Part shown: positions 1 to 7,508 of the stretch, piece by piece
How the letters are laid out: each line of letters opens with the position of its first letter
Position numbering within the stretch: the stretch's first letter is position 1
Source: an uncultured Dechloromonas sp.
GTDB taxonomy: Bacteria > Pseudomonadota > Gammaproteobacteria > Burkholderiales > Rhodocyclaceae
Assembly (NCBI RefSeq): GCF_945957265.1
Contig: NZ_CAMFKO010000001.1
Coordinates: 186,001-250,000, forward strand
Reading direction: 5' to 3'
DNA length: 64,000 nt
Notes under the pieces: model-generated
Told to the model about the DNA's origin: nothing
What the model saw: only the letters and a program-made list of their open reading frames with translations
Databases searched by the model: none
Made by a program: the position numbers and the translations under genes

Positions 1-165
1 ATTACCTCCGGTATGGCTTGGCACTACAAGCGATATGCAAACGAACAATCTATGACCGATAGAGGTTCGTATGCCCAAGCAGAAGAGGAAGCCAAATTAA
101 AAAGGCGAGGATTATGGAAAGACCAAAACCCTACACCCCCCTGGGATTTTCGCCATCACAGATAA
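1..165 (+). CDS. Thermonuclease (SNase-like) family protein, C-terminal 54 residues
   Basis: The open frame enters from the left edge and stops with TAA at 163-165. The visible 54 residues match the C-terminal signature of staphylococcal-nuclease-like (TNase) proteins: a segment reading GMAWHYKRYA, then EQ, an aspartate, a YAQAEEEAK helix, R-R-G-LW and a final PPWDFR. In this family the piece forms the last helix and end of the OB-fold nuclease domain; the catalytic Arg/Glu residues would lie upstream, outside the window. Many such proteins are secreted or plasmid/island-borne, which fits the low-GC setting. Family assignment is secure from the PPW-E/D-FR ending; activity cannot be judged. 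Confidence 0.75.
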   Translation: MTSGMAWHYKRYANEQSMTDRGSYAQAEEEAKLKRRGLWKDQNPTPPWDFRHHR

Positions 166-683
166 TTGCCTGCCATAGAAACGAATCACCATACAAACAT
201 TTAGGCAGTGAATAGAGCCGCCTGCTGTCTCAACCCCACCACACGTCTGTAGCTTATTCCTTGTCTGCCACTATCCGTTGATGGATGTTGCTCGACCAAC
301 CTCGGTGCCATGTCTGCTGGTATCTAATATGGCTCGAGTTCAACCTGCTCTGGAAGCAGGGCGGACTTCTTACGATTGAAGTAAGTGCAACGCGATATTC
401 CCAAAACTCGTCATGGCATTTGCTCTGCCAGCGAGCCACGGCGTCGCTTTTCTCCTCTACGCCGACCACGGGCGCGTTGGATTTTGCGAAACACCGCATC
501 AGAAAATTGGCTCCATAGTCATTTGGCCACAGACCGTACAACAGCCCTGATATCTGCCTCTTTCAACGGCACCGGCAACCCAATGCCACCATGGGAATGC
601 CGCAGATTAAGAAATTCTGGGCAAAAACTCCACTTGCTGTTGTCACTTGGCATAATTGGCTGAATGTCGTTCTAAGCTGACCT
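166..683. other. No confident gene; degraded-looking spacer
   Basis: About 520 bases with only short, overlapping open frames. On the minus strand 254-541 could encode 95 residues and 519-653 could encode 44 residues, in different frames that overlap, as if one gene had been frameshifted. Neither has a clear ribosome-binding site or a recognisable motif. I see no RNA gene, insertion sequence or strong promoter here. Confidence 0.4.
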
Positions 684-1064
684 ATGACCTGCCCTTTTTG
701 CACACTGCCGCCTGAGCGCATTGTTGAAGAAAACGACCACGCCGTCTGGATTTATGATGGATTTCCGGTATCCCCTGGCCACTGTTTGATAATCCCGAAG
801 CGACACGTTGGTTCTTTCTTCGAGGTCAGCGCCGAGGAGCGCATCGCCATGTTGGCCTTGCTAGACAAAGCAAAGGTAGTCATTGAGGAAAAGTACCAGC
901 CCGACGCCTTCAACATCGGTATCAATGATGGAGCTGCTGCGGGACAGACCGTCCCCCACCTGCATCTGCACCTGATTCCCAGATATGAGGGCGATGTACC
1001 AGATGCCAGGGGAGGTGTCCGCTGGGTTATCCCAGAAAAAGCAGACTACTGGACCAAACGCTAA
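684..1064 (+). CDS. HIT-family nucleotide hydrolase/transferase
   Basis: A 126-residue single-domain histidine-triad protein. Residues 92-97 read HLHLHL, the catalytic H-x-H-x-H motif of the HIT superfamily, followed by IPRYEGD as in Hint/Fhit-like enzymes. C3 and C6 form a CPFC pair that often binds zinc in bacterial members, and LIIPKRH (35-41) is the usual substrate-side strand. HIT proteins hydrolyse or transfer nucleotide phosphoramidates, dinucleoside polyphosphates or adenylylated products. The stop TAA is followed directly by the GTG start of the HNH gene at 1065, so the two are certainly co-transcribed and probably translationally coupled. The pairing suggests a shared function in nucleic-acid processing or defence; that part is inference. 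Confidence 0.9.
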   Translation: MTCPFCTLPPERIVEENDHAVWIYDGFPVSPGHCLIIPKRHVGSFFEVSAEERIAMLALLDKAKVVIEEKYQPDAFNIGINDGAAAGQTVPHLHLHLIPRYEGDVPDARGGVRWVIPEKADYWTKR

Positions 1065-2129
1065 GTGGTTTCTTCAACGTCCGCCCCGTCTGCAGAAACC
1101 CAACTTCAGTTTCTCGGCAAACTGCAGCGCCTTTTCGCTGAGGGTGATTTCACCGCGACGTACAAATTCGCTCTGCTTATCTCGCTGGCAGACCTTGCTG
1201 TCGAGTTGGGGAACGATACAAGCCAGGAACTGGTGCTGACAAACCGACAACTTGGCGTACGCTTCATCAGCCTCTACTGGAAGCATTGCCTTCCATATGG
1301 CAATCGGAACAGCAACGGTGCAGCCATCCTCATCCAGAATCACGGAACCCAGGCCGCCGTTGTCTCGGCTATCTCCGCATTCCGAGAAAGAACTGGCCTC
1401 TCCTCCCTCCAACTCGCAAGCGCCCATCCAGACTTCCGAGCCTTGCTGACCACCGTTTCGCAAACGGTGTCAGCCCAGCCCCTTACCTACTTACAGAACT
1501 TTGGTGGAGGAACTGACGAGTTTCTGTACGAGCGCTTTGGCTCAGGAAAGATTCGCCTCAAAAGCGGTGTTGCCTATTGCCTACGACGCTTCTACCCCTT
1601 GATACAACAACTTGCCCGCTCACATTGGATTGGCCATATCAAAGCGAACCGGCTTAACCAACCTATCCTTGGTGAGGCCGACGACCTCGACAGTTTTCTG
1701 TTCTCTGCGTCTCGACAGTCTTTGGAGGTCATGGGGCAAGGTCTTCGAAAACTCGAGGGTGCCCGCTGCTTCTATTGCGGACACACCCTCTCAACGGCGG
1801 ATGTCGACCACTTCATTCCATTTGCTCAATACCCACGGGATTTAGCCCACAATTTTGTTTTGGCGCATCCCAGCTGTAACCGTAGCAAGTCAGATACGTT
1901 AGCAGCCCGCGTTCATTTAGAACGGTGGCTGGAGCGGATAATGCGGCAGCACGATGCGCTGACCGAGATTGGCCTCAATGCCGGTCTCGTAACCGACTCA
2001 CAAACTGCAAAACACGTTAGCCAGTGGGCCTATACCAGCGCAATGGCCAGCCAGGCCAAAGCTTGGGTCCGTGCCAATAGTTACACCCCAATCGACACGA
2101 CCTACGTCGACTGTTTCGCTCAAAACTAA
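1065..2129 (+). CDS. HNH endonuclease domain protein paired with HIT protein
   Basis: A 354-residue protein starting at a GTG that abuts the HIT stop codon (TAAGTG). The last third holds an HNH fold: C235-x2-C238, D248-H249 as the catalytic DH pair, H262-N263 and C271-N272, so both zinc-binding cysteine pairs (C235/C238 and H268/C271 region) and the metal-binding His/Asn are present. Residues 1-230 are mostly helical with no family I can name; they include a FALLISLADLAVELG segment seen in other HNH proteins of defence-type loci. HNH nucleases nick or cut DNA. Placement in a Tn7-like island, whose cargo often carries phage-defence genes, makes a restriction-like role plausible but unproved. 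No sign of frameshift. Confidence 0.85.
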   Translation: MVSSTSAPSAETQLQFLGKLQRLFAEGDFTATYKFALLISLADLAVELGNDTSQELVLTNRQLGVRFISLYWKHCLPYGNRNSNGAAILIQNHGTQAAVVSAISAFRERTGLSSLQLASAHPDFRALLTTVSQTVSAQPLTYLQNFGGGTDEFLYERFGSGKIRLKSGVAYCLRRFYPLIQQLARSHWIGHIKANRLNQPILGEADDLDSFLFSASRQSLEVMGQGLRKLEGARCFYCGHTLSTADVDHFIPFAQYPRDLAHNFVLAHPSCNRSKSDTLAARVHLERWLERIMRQHDALTEIGLNAGLVTDSQTAKHVSQWAYTSAMASQAKAWVRANSYTPIDTTYVDCFAQN

Positions 2130-2213
2130 ACCCTCGCTCTCCAAGGTTTCGAACAATAGCAATCATATCGCTATGACATCGGGTAACCTGGTCATCCTTG
2201 TGGGAGAGCGCGC

Positions 2214-2285
2214 ATGAGCATTCACGACATCGAAGATGCGGCAGCAATTCGAGCTGCCATGGACGAATACGACCGCGTCGGTCGT
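2214..2285 (+). pseudogene. 5' stub of an unidentified gene, cut by the tnsB remnant
   Basis: An ATG at 2214 follows a good Shine-Dalgarno (GGGAGA, 2201-2206) and encodes about 24 residues, starting MSIHDIEDAAAIRAAMDEYD. This IRAAMDEYDRVGR type of start occurs at the head of some HNH/McrA-like endonucleases. After codon 24 the reading frame carries only a frame-shifted reading of TnsB, so the original gene was replaced from about 2285 on. The 5' stub and its ribosome-binding site remain. The gene family is a guess from a short segment. Confidence 0.4.
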
Positions 2286-3147
2286 ATACATGCCGCCAGA
2301 AGATTTTGGAGAGCGTCAGATACTCGACCGCTCCCAGGATGCCGCAATGACTCTCAAGGAATTCACCCGTTTGATACTCCTGAAGGTCATACAGCAAAAC
2401 AAAACACCGCTGGCCAACAACCCGATGGACAACCGCCACATCCTCAACGGCCTCCAGCCGATTCCCATCAACATTTGGAATATTGAAGTTCGGGAACGCG
2501 CAGGCCTGCTCACCCGATACTCGGAAGCCGACATCCGCTTTGCATTGCTTCCCCAAACCGAGGCTAGCGTTAGCCGGCATGGCATCCAGGTTGGTGACTG
2601 CTATTACACCGCCCCGGAAGCCATGAAAAACGGCTGGTTCGTTATTGCAGGTGATGGGCGCTTCAAGAAAACAGTGTCGTATGACCTACGCCTGGTCGAC
2701 ACCATTTACGTTCATGACGCCAGCCATCCTGATGGCTATTTCGTTGCCTTTCTTCAAGAGCGTTGCCGCCAGTACGCCGGCCTGAGCTTTGCCGAAGTTA
2801 GCGGCCTGCTGTACCAAAAAAACGTTATCCGCCACGAAGGCAAACATACCAAACGCCAGCTTGAAGCCGACTTCAACGCTGTGGCGAAACCACTGGTTGA
2901 TGACGCAAAAGCAAAGACCAAGGAGGCAACGAAAGGCAAGTCACGTAGCGCACGCAAGAAGGACACGGTCGCAGCCAGAACAGATGCCCGAAGAACTGAA
3001 CGCCAGGAGGCTGCGCAGTTAGCGGCATCGATACCACCACCAGCCACAGACAGTGCGGCGGTCATTCCGATGCTACCGCCACGCCCAGCCAGCGCGCAAC
3101 CTAAGTCACGTAAAGACCTCTACCAGGACCTCCTCGATGGAAACTAA
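2286..3147 (+). pseudogene. tnsB: Truncated Tn7-like transposase TnsB, C-terminal part
   Basis: The open frame (2236-3147) encodes the C-terminal third of a DDE transposase of the TnsB/TniA/MuA group: a TLKEFTRLILL helix, then the PIPINIW and RERAGLLTRYSE segments, an R-x-x-LLP strand with ASV-RHGI, YYTAP and VSYDLRLVDTIYVHD, all typical of the beta-barrel (Mu C-like) domain, ending in a basic linker and the tail SRKDLYQDLL that in Tn7 contacts TnsC. The N-terminal DNA-binding domains and the DDE catalytic core are missing: homology starts near 2286, joined to an unrelated gene start. The protein from 2236 could be made but has no catalytic core. It overlaps the tnsC start by 11 bases, the usual tnsBC arrangement. 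Confidence 0.8.
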
Positions 3148-3649
3148 AACCAATGAATTTGCTGTCGAAGCACGCTACACCCCACAACGCATTCCCCAGT
3201 ACCGTGGGAACCCGTTAATTGAGGCTTTACCACCTACCGAAGATGACGAGGCGTTGTTAAGGTCTCTTTTCTGTGTCCCGGAGTTTTCCGAGGAACAGCG
3301 TAGCTGGTCGGCCAGTGAGCGGCTTCAGATGATTGCTCAGCTGGGCAATTTCATGCTCCCAATGGACCGGCATCTGAAGCTGGCTCAAGGCCTCGATGCC
3401 ATGATGCGCCAGGGCTATGTCGGTCGGGCACCCCGTACAGCGGCGTCTCACGCCGTTTTCAACAAGCTCTATGAGCAGCAAAAGGCTGGCAAGACTTTCC
3501 AGGCCAATATTGGCCAGCTAACCGCTCAGCTCTCCGGCAGCCTCCTCGGCATCCCCGGGATGGGTAAAACGACAGCGCTTCGTCGCATTCTGGCCCGCAT
3601 TCCCGAGGTAATTTTCCATCCGGATATCAACTTCTATCAGGTACCGTAG
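3137..3649 (+). pseudogene. tnsC: Truncated Tn7-like ATPase TnsC, N-terminal part
   Basis: Starting at ATG 3137, inside the end of tnsB, 170 residues are encoded before a TAG. The N-terminal arm (METKTNEFAV...) and a helical region lead to a Walker A motif GIPGMGKT at 138-145, as in TnsC/TniB AAA+ regulators that link target selection to the transposase. The frame ends at IFHPDINFYQVP, just where the family continues into its next strand, so Walker B, sensor and arginine-finger regions are absent. The breakpoint lies near 3645, directly before the convergent zinc-ribbon gene. Full-length relatives are about 500-550 residues. The product would be inactive as an ATPase. Confidence 0.8.
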
Positions 3650-3657
3650 CAACGGAT

Positions 3658-3834
3658 TCAAGCATGCAACGGGACCTCAACAGGTTGCTGGGTCAGGTGC
3701 TCGTCGAGCGGCTCAGTCAGCAACACCATCGAACACTCAGGGCAAACAAGGCTCAGATGCCCATCAATCGTGGCTTGCTCAAGTTCGGCGCTGGAAAGCG
3801 GGCTGTGGCAGCCAGGGCAGACAATACGAATCAT
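3658..3834 (-). CDS. Small zinc-ribbon protein, probably SOS-controlled
   Basis: A 58-residue frame that is easily missed. It starts MIRIVCPGCHSPLSSAELEQ and has two CxxC knuckles, C6-x2-C9 and C31-x2-C34, spaced as in a zinc ribbon, then an acidic tail ending in HA. Its start codon lies 20 bases downstream of a near-consensus LexA box (3855-3874, read on the minus strand), so it is likely induced by DNA damage. It converges on the broken end of tnsC, so whatever inserted or deleted here brought or preserved its own promoter. I do not recognise a named family; it could bind nucleic acid or a protein partner. The coding call rests on the paired CxxC motifs and the promoter context. Confidence 0.6.
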   Translation of the reverse strand: MIRIVCPGCHSPLSSAELEQATIDGHLSLVCPECSMVLLTEPLDEHLTQQPVEVPLHA

Positions 3835-3854
3835 GGCGTGCTCCTACAGTTGAA

Positions 3855-3874
3855 TACTGTAATTCTATACAGTA
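3855..3874 (-). promoter_or_regulatory. LexA (SOS) box
   Basis: The 20 bases tactgtaattctatacagta form CTGT-N8-ACAG with flanking TA on both sides, matching the E. coli-type LexA consensus used in beta- and gammaproteobacteria. It is 20 bases upstream of the zinc-ribbon start codon. A second partial dyad (tacagt-tgaa-tactgt, 3845-3859) overlaps it and a further atactgta lies at 3889-3896, so more than one repressor dimer may bind. Confidence 0.7.
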
Positions 3875-4052
3875 CACAGCAAGGGGCAATACTGTATGCC
3901 AAACGCGTTGAATCTAACCGCTCAACGAACCGATACGCGCTGTTGCAATCAGTTACTTGAGCTTAGAGGGAGCCCCCCGTAAATTACATCCATGCGCTGA
4001 ACCCCAACAGCCTAGGCGGCCACCTCTCCCCCTCCCTGAATCGGCCGCCTTG

Positions 4053-4081
4053 AAAGCCCCGCACTCCCCCGGCGGGGCTTT
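4053..4081 (-). terminator. Intrinsic terminator-like hairpin downstream of yigZ
   Basis: Ten-base arms aaagccccgc (4053-4062) and gcggggcttt (4072-4081) around a 9-base loop. On the minus strand it lies 20 bases after the yigZ stop codon and ends in a short T tract. A second inverted repeat (aggcggcc 4013-4020, ggccgcct 4043-4050) lies just beyond. Confidence 0.65.
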
Positions 4082-4100
4082 CGCCTTTCTGGAGCTTGGG

Positions 4101-4691
4101 TTAAGCGTTCTCCTGCCAGGAAATTCGGCCTTGACCAGCTTCGTTCAGATGAGCCACCAGGGCATCGGCGGCGGTATCTGCCAAGCTGAAGGCAAACGTT
4201 ACTAGGTCACCGTGCTGGACGCTGAGCAAGGCGCCCCCCGCGTTCTCTATCTCTCGCCGCAGCAACCCTTCCAACGCGTAGGGCACAGCACAGTGCAACG
4301 TTCTGACTTTGACGATAGGAACCTTGGTCGCGCTCTTCAGCGCCTGCGCCACACAATCGGTGTACGCACGAACCAGCCCACCAGCCCCCAACTGGATACC
4401 GCCGTAGTAGCGAACCACTGTGGCCAGTACGCCTTCTAGGTCCTGATGGCGGAGTACCTCGAGCATGGGCTTCCCGGCGGTGCCACTCGGTTCGCCATCG
4501 TCGACCGCCGCGGAATGGCCGCCGGCCATCAAGGCCCAACAGACATGTGCGGCACCCGGGTGCTGTTCTCGCAGGCGGGCAACAATGGCTTGGGCGCTGG
4601 CCCGGTCAGGTACGGGCTGAACGCAGCCGAGGAACCGGCTTTTCTTGATGAGCAGTTCGCTCTCGACGGCGGATGAAATGCTTTGGGGCAT
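4101..4691 (-). CDS. yigZ: YigZ/IMPACT family protein
   Basis: From the ATG at 4691 the product is 196 residues, close to the usual 200-205 of YigZ. It has the N-terminal UPF0029 (IMPACT) domain with the hallmark DDGEPSGTAGKPML and VRYYGGIQLGAGGLVRAY segments, followed by the C-terminal DUF1949 ferredoxin-like domain. In eukaryotes IMPACT blocks Gcn2 activation on ribosomes; the bacterial role is unsettled, although ribosome or peptide-related roles have been proposed. The frame runs on upstream to 4733 (MPGECPG...), but the MPQSISSAVESELLIKKSRF start fits family alignments. Usually a core chromosomal gene, so its place in the island is slightly odd. Confidence 0.9.
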   Translation of the reverse strand: MPQSISSAVESELLIKKSRFLGCVQPVPDRASAQAIVARLREQHPGAAHVCWALMAGGHSAAVDDGEPSGTAGKPMLEVLRHQDLEGVLATVVRYYGGIQLGAGGLVRAYTDCVAQALKSATKVPIVKVRTLHCAVPYALEGLLRREIENAGGALLSVQHGDLVTFAFSLADTAADALVAHLNEAGQGRISWQENA

Positions 4692-4862
4692 AGGCCCGTA
4701 GGGTAAATCAGTCCCGGGGCATTCGCCAGGCAACAGCAGGAAGCCTTTCTGTCACGCGCTGATAACTGGCTCGAATTGACCGTTGCTGTCATTCGACACT
4801 CCCATTGTTAACGTCTGCTTCCTTTTCAAAAGCAGACTACAGCCGCTCATCCTTACGCCAAT

Positions 4863-4879
4863 TGCAACTATTTGTTGCA
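4863..4879. repeat. Short inverted repeat in the yigZ / 4996 gene intergenic region
   Basis: tgcaac-tattt-gttgca lies in the 300-base divergent region 4692-4995, about 115 bases before the start of the periplasmic protein. A longer hairpin (gtctgctt 4813-4820, aagcagac 4830-4837) is next to it. Either could be a regulator site; nothing else identifiable is in this gap. Confidence 0.3.
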
Positions 4880-4995
4880 GCGCCGGATTTATCTGCAATA
4901 GCGGCTATAACTGAAGTGACGGGATAGGAAAACACCTCGTCATGATGGTTGTAGGTATTCATAGCCTTGATGAATTAACCGTTTGGGAGAGCAAA

Positions 4996-5343
4996 ATGAC
5001 CAAGAACACCTTGAAAATTACCCTGTCTGCTATCGCACTGGGTTTGATGGCATCTGCTGCTTCCTTTGCCGCTGATGCCCCGATTTACGGCAGCCAACTG
5101 ATGACCAATCAGGAGCGCATAGAGCACCGCAACAAGATGCAGGCCGCTAAAACTGCTGAAGAACGTGAGCAAGTCCGGCTGCAACATCATGAACAGATGC
5201 AATTGCGCGCCAAGGAACAAGGCGTGACCTTGCCGGATACGCCGCCTGCTCAAGGAGGTGGACAAGGTCGCGGCATGGGGCCGGGCGGCGGTATGGGTGG
5301 AATGGGTCCTGGTGGTGGTATGGGCCCGGGACGGAACCGCTAA
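4996..5343 (+). CDS. Small periplasmic protein with Gly/Met-rich tail
   Basis: Starting at ATG 4996 (SD GGGAG 4985-4989), 115 residues. Residues 1-24 are a Sec signal peptide (KITLSAIALGLMASAASFAA), with cleavage likely after AFAA-like ASFAA. The mature part begins DAPIYGSQLMTNQERIEHRNKM and continues as a charged helix rich in Arg, Glu, His and Met (EEREQVRLQHHEQMQLRAKEQ), then VTLPDTPP, then a disordered tail of GGGMG/GPGGG repeats with many Met. The helical part is a recurring family of small exported proteins in beta/gammaproteobacteria, superficially like CpxP/Spy periplasmic chaperones. The Met/His content would suit Cu or Ag binding, but that is inference. It stands alone, followed by a terminator. 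Confidence 0.75.
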   Translation: MTKNTLKITLSAIALGLMASAASFAADAPIYGSQLMTNQERIEHRNKMQAAKTAEEREQVRLQHHEQMQLRAKEQGVTLPDTPPAQGGGQGRGMGPGGGMGGMGPGGGMGPGRNR

Positions 5344-5355
5344 GCGTTAAATAAG

Positions 5356-5383
5356 GGCATCGGTGGCAACCGGTGCCTTTTCT
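5356..5383 (+). terminator. Rho-independent terminator
   Basis: Stem ggcatcggt (5356-5364) with accggtgcc (5369-5377), a 4-base loop and one G-U pair, followed by tttctatttc. It ends the gene at 4996-5343. Confidence 0.75.
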
Positions 5384-5393
5384 ATTTCATGTC

Positions 5394-5525
5394 TCAAACC
5401 ATTGGCCGCTGCGCCAGCAACCCGAAGTAGTAGGGCGCACTCGGCCCCAGGTCCACATGAAACACCGAATCAAACCCAGTCTCGGATAACCAGGAAGCAC
5501 ATTGTTTGGGCTTCGGCCGAATGTC
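5394..5525 (-). pseudogene. C-terminal remnant of a methyltransferase-like gene
   Basis: Read on the minus strand, 43 codons lie between a TAG and a TGA and give a protein-like ending: a WLSETGFDSVFHVDLGPSA segment followed by YYFGLLAQRP. This resembles the last strand-helix-strand of SAM-dependent O-methyltransferases, where a GF-x-x-V segment leads to the final beta hairpin. No upstream part is found before the stop at 5526-5528. Read as a gene remnant left by deletion; the gap 5344-5645 contains nothing else I can identify apart from the terminator. Confidence 0.35.
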
Positions 5526-5645
5526 CTATGGTGGCCGGCAACCACCTGATGCAATTTGAATAGTGGCTTTAGGGCGGCACTCGACCCTTAGCGGCCCTTG
5601 GTGACTCAGGGCGATGAACGTCAGGTTCTGGGTTCCAGCAGCCAG

Positions 5646-6479
5646 CTATGCACAATTCCGCTCAAGTTGATTTTGCTGCCGGAAATCCAGCAATCCAAGC
5701 TGATACTCCGCGACGAGCTCTTCCCGGGAAAGCTTGGATTCGGTCGCATCCTGGCGAATGACCATCGCCGGGTAGGCGCCTTTATTCGCCCCGGCAGAGA
5801 AGGTCAGCCAGTTGTATGTGGTTATCTGGACATGTAACGGGGCCAGAGCATCAAGAAACGCGGAGAACTTCGTCAGGGTGCCAAGCGCGGGAACACAAAT
5901 CAATTTCCCATTGGGTTTGAGCCAGGAGAGTATCTTCGCCAGCGTCGCTGTATCGGTTTGTGAATCAATCATGCCCTGGGTATCCACTATGCTGTCGAAC
6001 TGCTGGTCAGGGAAAAAGCGCGCACCATCGGCAACGGCATACCTCAGGTTGGTGATACCGAGTTTCACTGCCTGGCGTTGTGCCGACTCGATGCAGGAGG
6101 GAGAAAGGTCGATACCCAGCACCCGGGCTGCCGGGTTCTGCCGGGCATACCAGGAAGTCAAGTAGCCCATGTTGCAACCAATATCGAGAATGCGCTCTCC
6201 TTCGAGCTCCTGAAGAACGAACTCCCCCGTGACGCGGATAGCATCCGCCTTGTTGGAGTGTCCCCAACTCGCCAGGCGAGGACTGGCCAGAAACTCATAG
6301 AACGCGACCACATCGGCCTTTTTGGGGCGACCTTTATTCAACGGCCGCGACAGTTGTTCAAGGCGCTTTAGCTGTCGTAGCTCTGGCATCGGGCTCGTGC
6401 AGTCAGACTGGACATGTATGCCAAACGCCATGAGGTGATTGGACAGCGAAACGGGGTGAGCGGCGTTGCAGTCAGTCAT
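5646..6479 (-). CDS. Class I SAM-dependent methyltransferase (CmoB/DUF1698-like)
   Basis: A 277-residue protein with a Rossmann methyltransferase core: motif I ILDIGCNMGYLT at 97-108, an acidic post-I residue in RVLGIDLS, YAVADGARF as motif II and an IVDTQGMID segment. The region before motif I (RPKKADVVAFYEFLASPRLASWG) contains sites like those preceding the fold in CmoB/DUF1698 tRNA-modifying enzymes, but the overall match is too loose to name a substrate. The start at 6479 is 4 bases after the AEC transporter stop, so the two form an operon; a later ATG at 6431 is a possible alternative. The co-transcribed carrier suggests a small-molecule substrate, which is inference only. Confidence 0.75.
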   Translation of the reverse strand: MTDCNAAHPVSLSNHLMAFGIHVQSDCTSPMPELRQLKRLEQLSRPLNKGRPKKADVVAFYEFLASPRLASWGHSNKADAIRVTGEFVLQELEGERILDIGCNMGYLTSWYARQNPAARVLGIDLSPSCIESAQRQAVKLGITNLRYAVADGARFFPDQQFDSIVDTQGMIDSQTDTATLAKILSWLKPNGKLICVPALGTLTKFSAFLDALAPLHVQITTYNWLTFSAGANKGAYPAMVIRQDATESKLSREELVAEYQLGLLDFRQQNQLERNCA

Positions 6480-6483
6480 TCGC

Positions 6484-7413
6484 TTACAGCCCGAGCAGGT
6501 AGAGGGAAGCGGAAATCGTCACCAGCGAACCTACGGTGGTTAGCAGGATGACGCGGGACACCAGCGCAGCTTCCCGGTCGTAAAAGCTCGCCAGCATGAA
6601 CGGCCCAGTTCCGGTCGGGAGGGCACTGAGCAGCAAGGCGGAATTGGCCCATAAAGCCGGTAGCTCGAAGACACGAAAGGCAAAGAACCCGGTTACCAGC
6701 GGTTGCAGCACCAGCTTTGCGGCAACAAGCCCGACCGTGCCGTCGCGCCGGCCTTCCTGCTTTTGGGCGAGGAATAGGCCAAGGGAAACCAGGGCGCACG
6801 GCGTTGCCGCCATCCCCAGCAAGGAAAGGAACTGCGTTGCGGCGGGGGCCAGTGTCCAACCACTCGCGGCCCAGGCTCCACCGAGCAAGGGCGCGATGAG
6901 CAAAGGATTTGTGGCCAGGGATTTGCTGACCTTGAAGACGGCCCGCAGTGGATGCTTCTCCTCCTGCAAGCTGATTTCAACCAGGATGATGCCGACCGCG
7001 AACAGCAGGCAAGCCACAATCAGCGTGGCGATGATGGCCGGCAATAAACCTTCATCGCCGAGCACCAGCACGCAAAGGGGAATGCCGAGAAAACCGGTAT
7101 TGGCGTAGGCCGCGCTCAGCCCATCGATGCTGGCGTCGGCCAGGCGGCGCAGTTGCCGCATCCGGTAAATAACCGTCACCACGAAAACCAATACACACCC
7201 AGCACAGACCGAGGCAACGAATCCAGGCTGCCAGATTTGTTCCCAGGTGGATGTAGCGGTCACCTTGAACAGCAGCGCCGGCAGCGCCAGCCAAACGACG
7301 AAACGATTGAGTTCAGCGGAGGCGGTTTCGCCCAGGCGCCCAGTACGCCGACAGACATATCCGGCCAGTATCAGACCGAAAACAGGCAAGACGACATTGA
7401 TGATGGAAGACAT
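6484..7413 (-). CDS. AEC-family transporter (auxin efflux carrier/malonate type)
   Basis: From ATG 7413 the product is 309 residues, normal for bacterial AEC permeases. About ten hydrophobic helices are visible, beginning INVVLPVFGLILAGYVCRR and including the central YANTGFLGIPLCVLVLG segment typical of the family's crossing helix. AEC proteins move carboxylic acids, amino acids or aromatic acids across the inner membrane. The upstream ATG at 7440 gives a longer but atypical N-terminus. A LysR regulator is transcribed divergently from 7509, so it most likely controls this gene and the downstream methyltransferase. Confidence 0.85.
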   Translation of the reverse strand: MSSIINVVLPVFGLILAGYVCRRTGRLGETASAELNRFVVWLALPALLFKVTATSTWEQIWQPGFVASVCAGCVLVFVVTVIYRMRQLRRLADASIDGLSAAYANTGFLGIPLCVLVLGDEGLLPAIIATLIVACLLFAVGIILVEISLQEEKHPLRAVFKVSKSLATNPLLIAPLLGGAWAASGWTLAPAATQFLSLLGMAATPCALVSLGLFLAQKQEGRRDGTVGLVAAKLVLQPLVTGFFAFRVFELPALWANSALLLSALPTGTGPFMLASFYDREAALVSRVILLTTVGSLVTISASLYLLGL

Positions 7414-7508
7414 AGGCGCGCTCGCATCGGGAATGAGCACAGCTTAGGATTTCCAATAAATACCGTCCAATGCTATATATTCGATAAATAAATACGGAAA
7501 ACGTATCA

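Noticed and set aside
254..653. Two overlapping minus-strand frames (95 and 44 residues)
   Set aside because: Different frames, no ribosome-binding site and no recognisable motif; described only as possible remains of one gene.
2236..3147. Treating the tnsB frame as an intact 303-residue gene
   Set aside because: Homology begins about 50 bases after the ATG at 2236 and lacks the DDE core, so it is a fragment, not a full gene.
5240..5343. Tandem GGC/ATG-rich repeats considered as a DNA repeat or CRISPR-like array
   Set aside because: They are codons for a Gly/Met-rich tail inside a well-defined gene; no spaced direct repeats. No CRISPR array was seen anywhere in the window.
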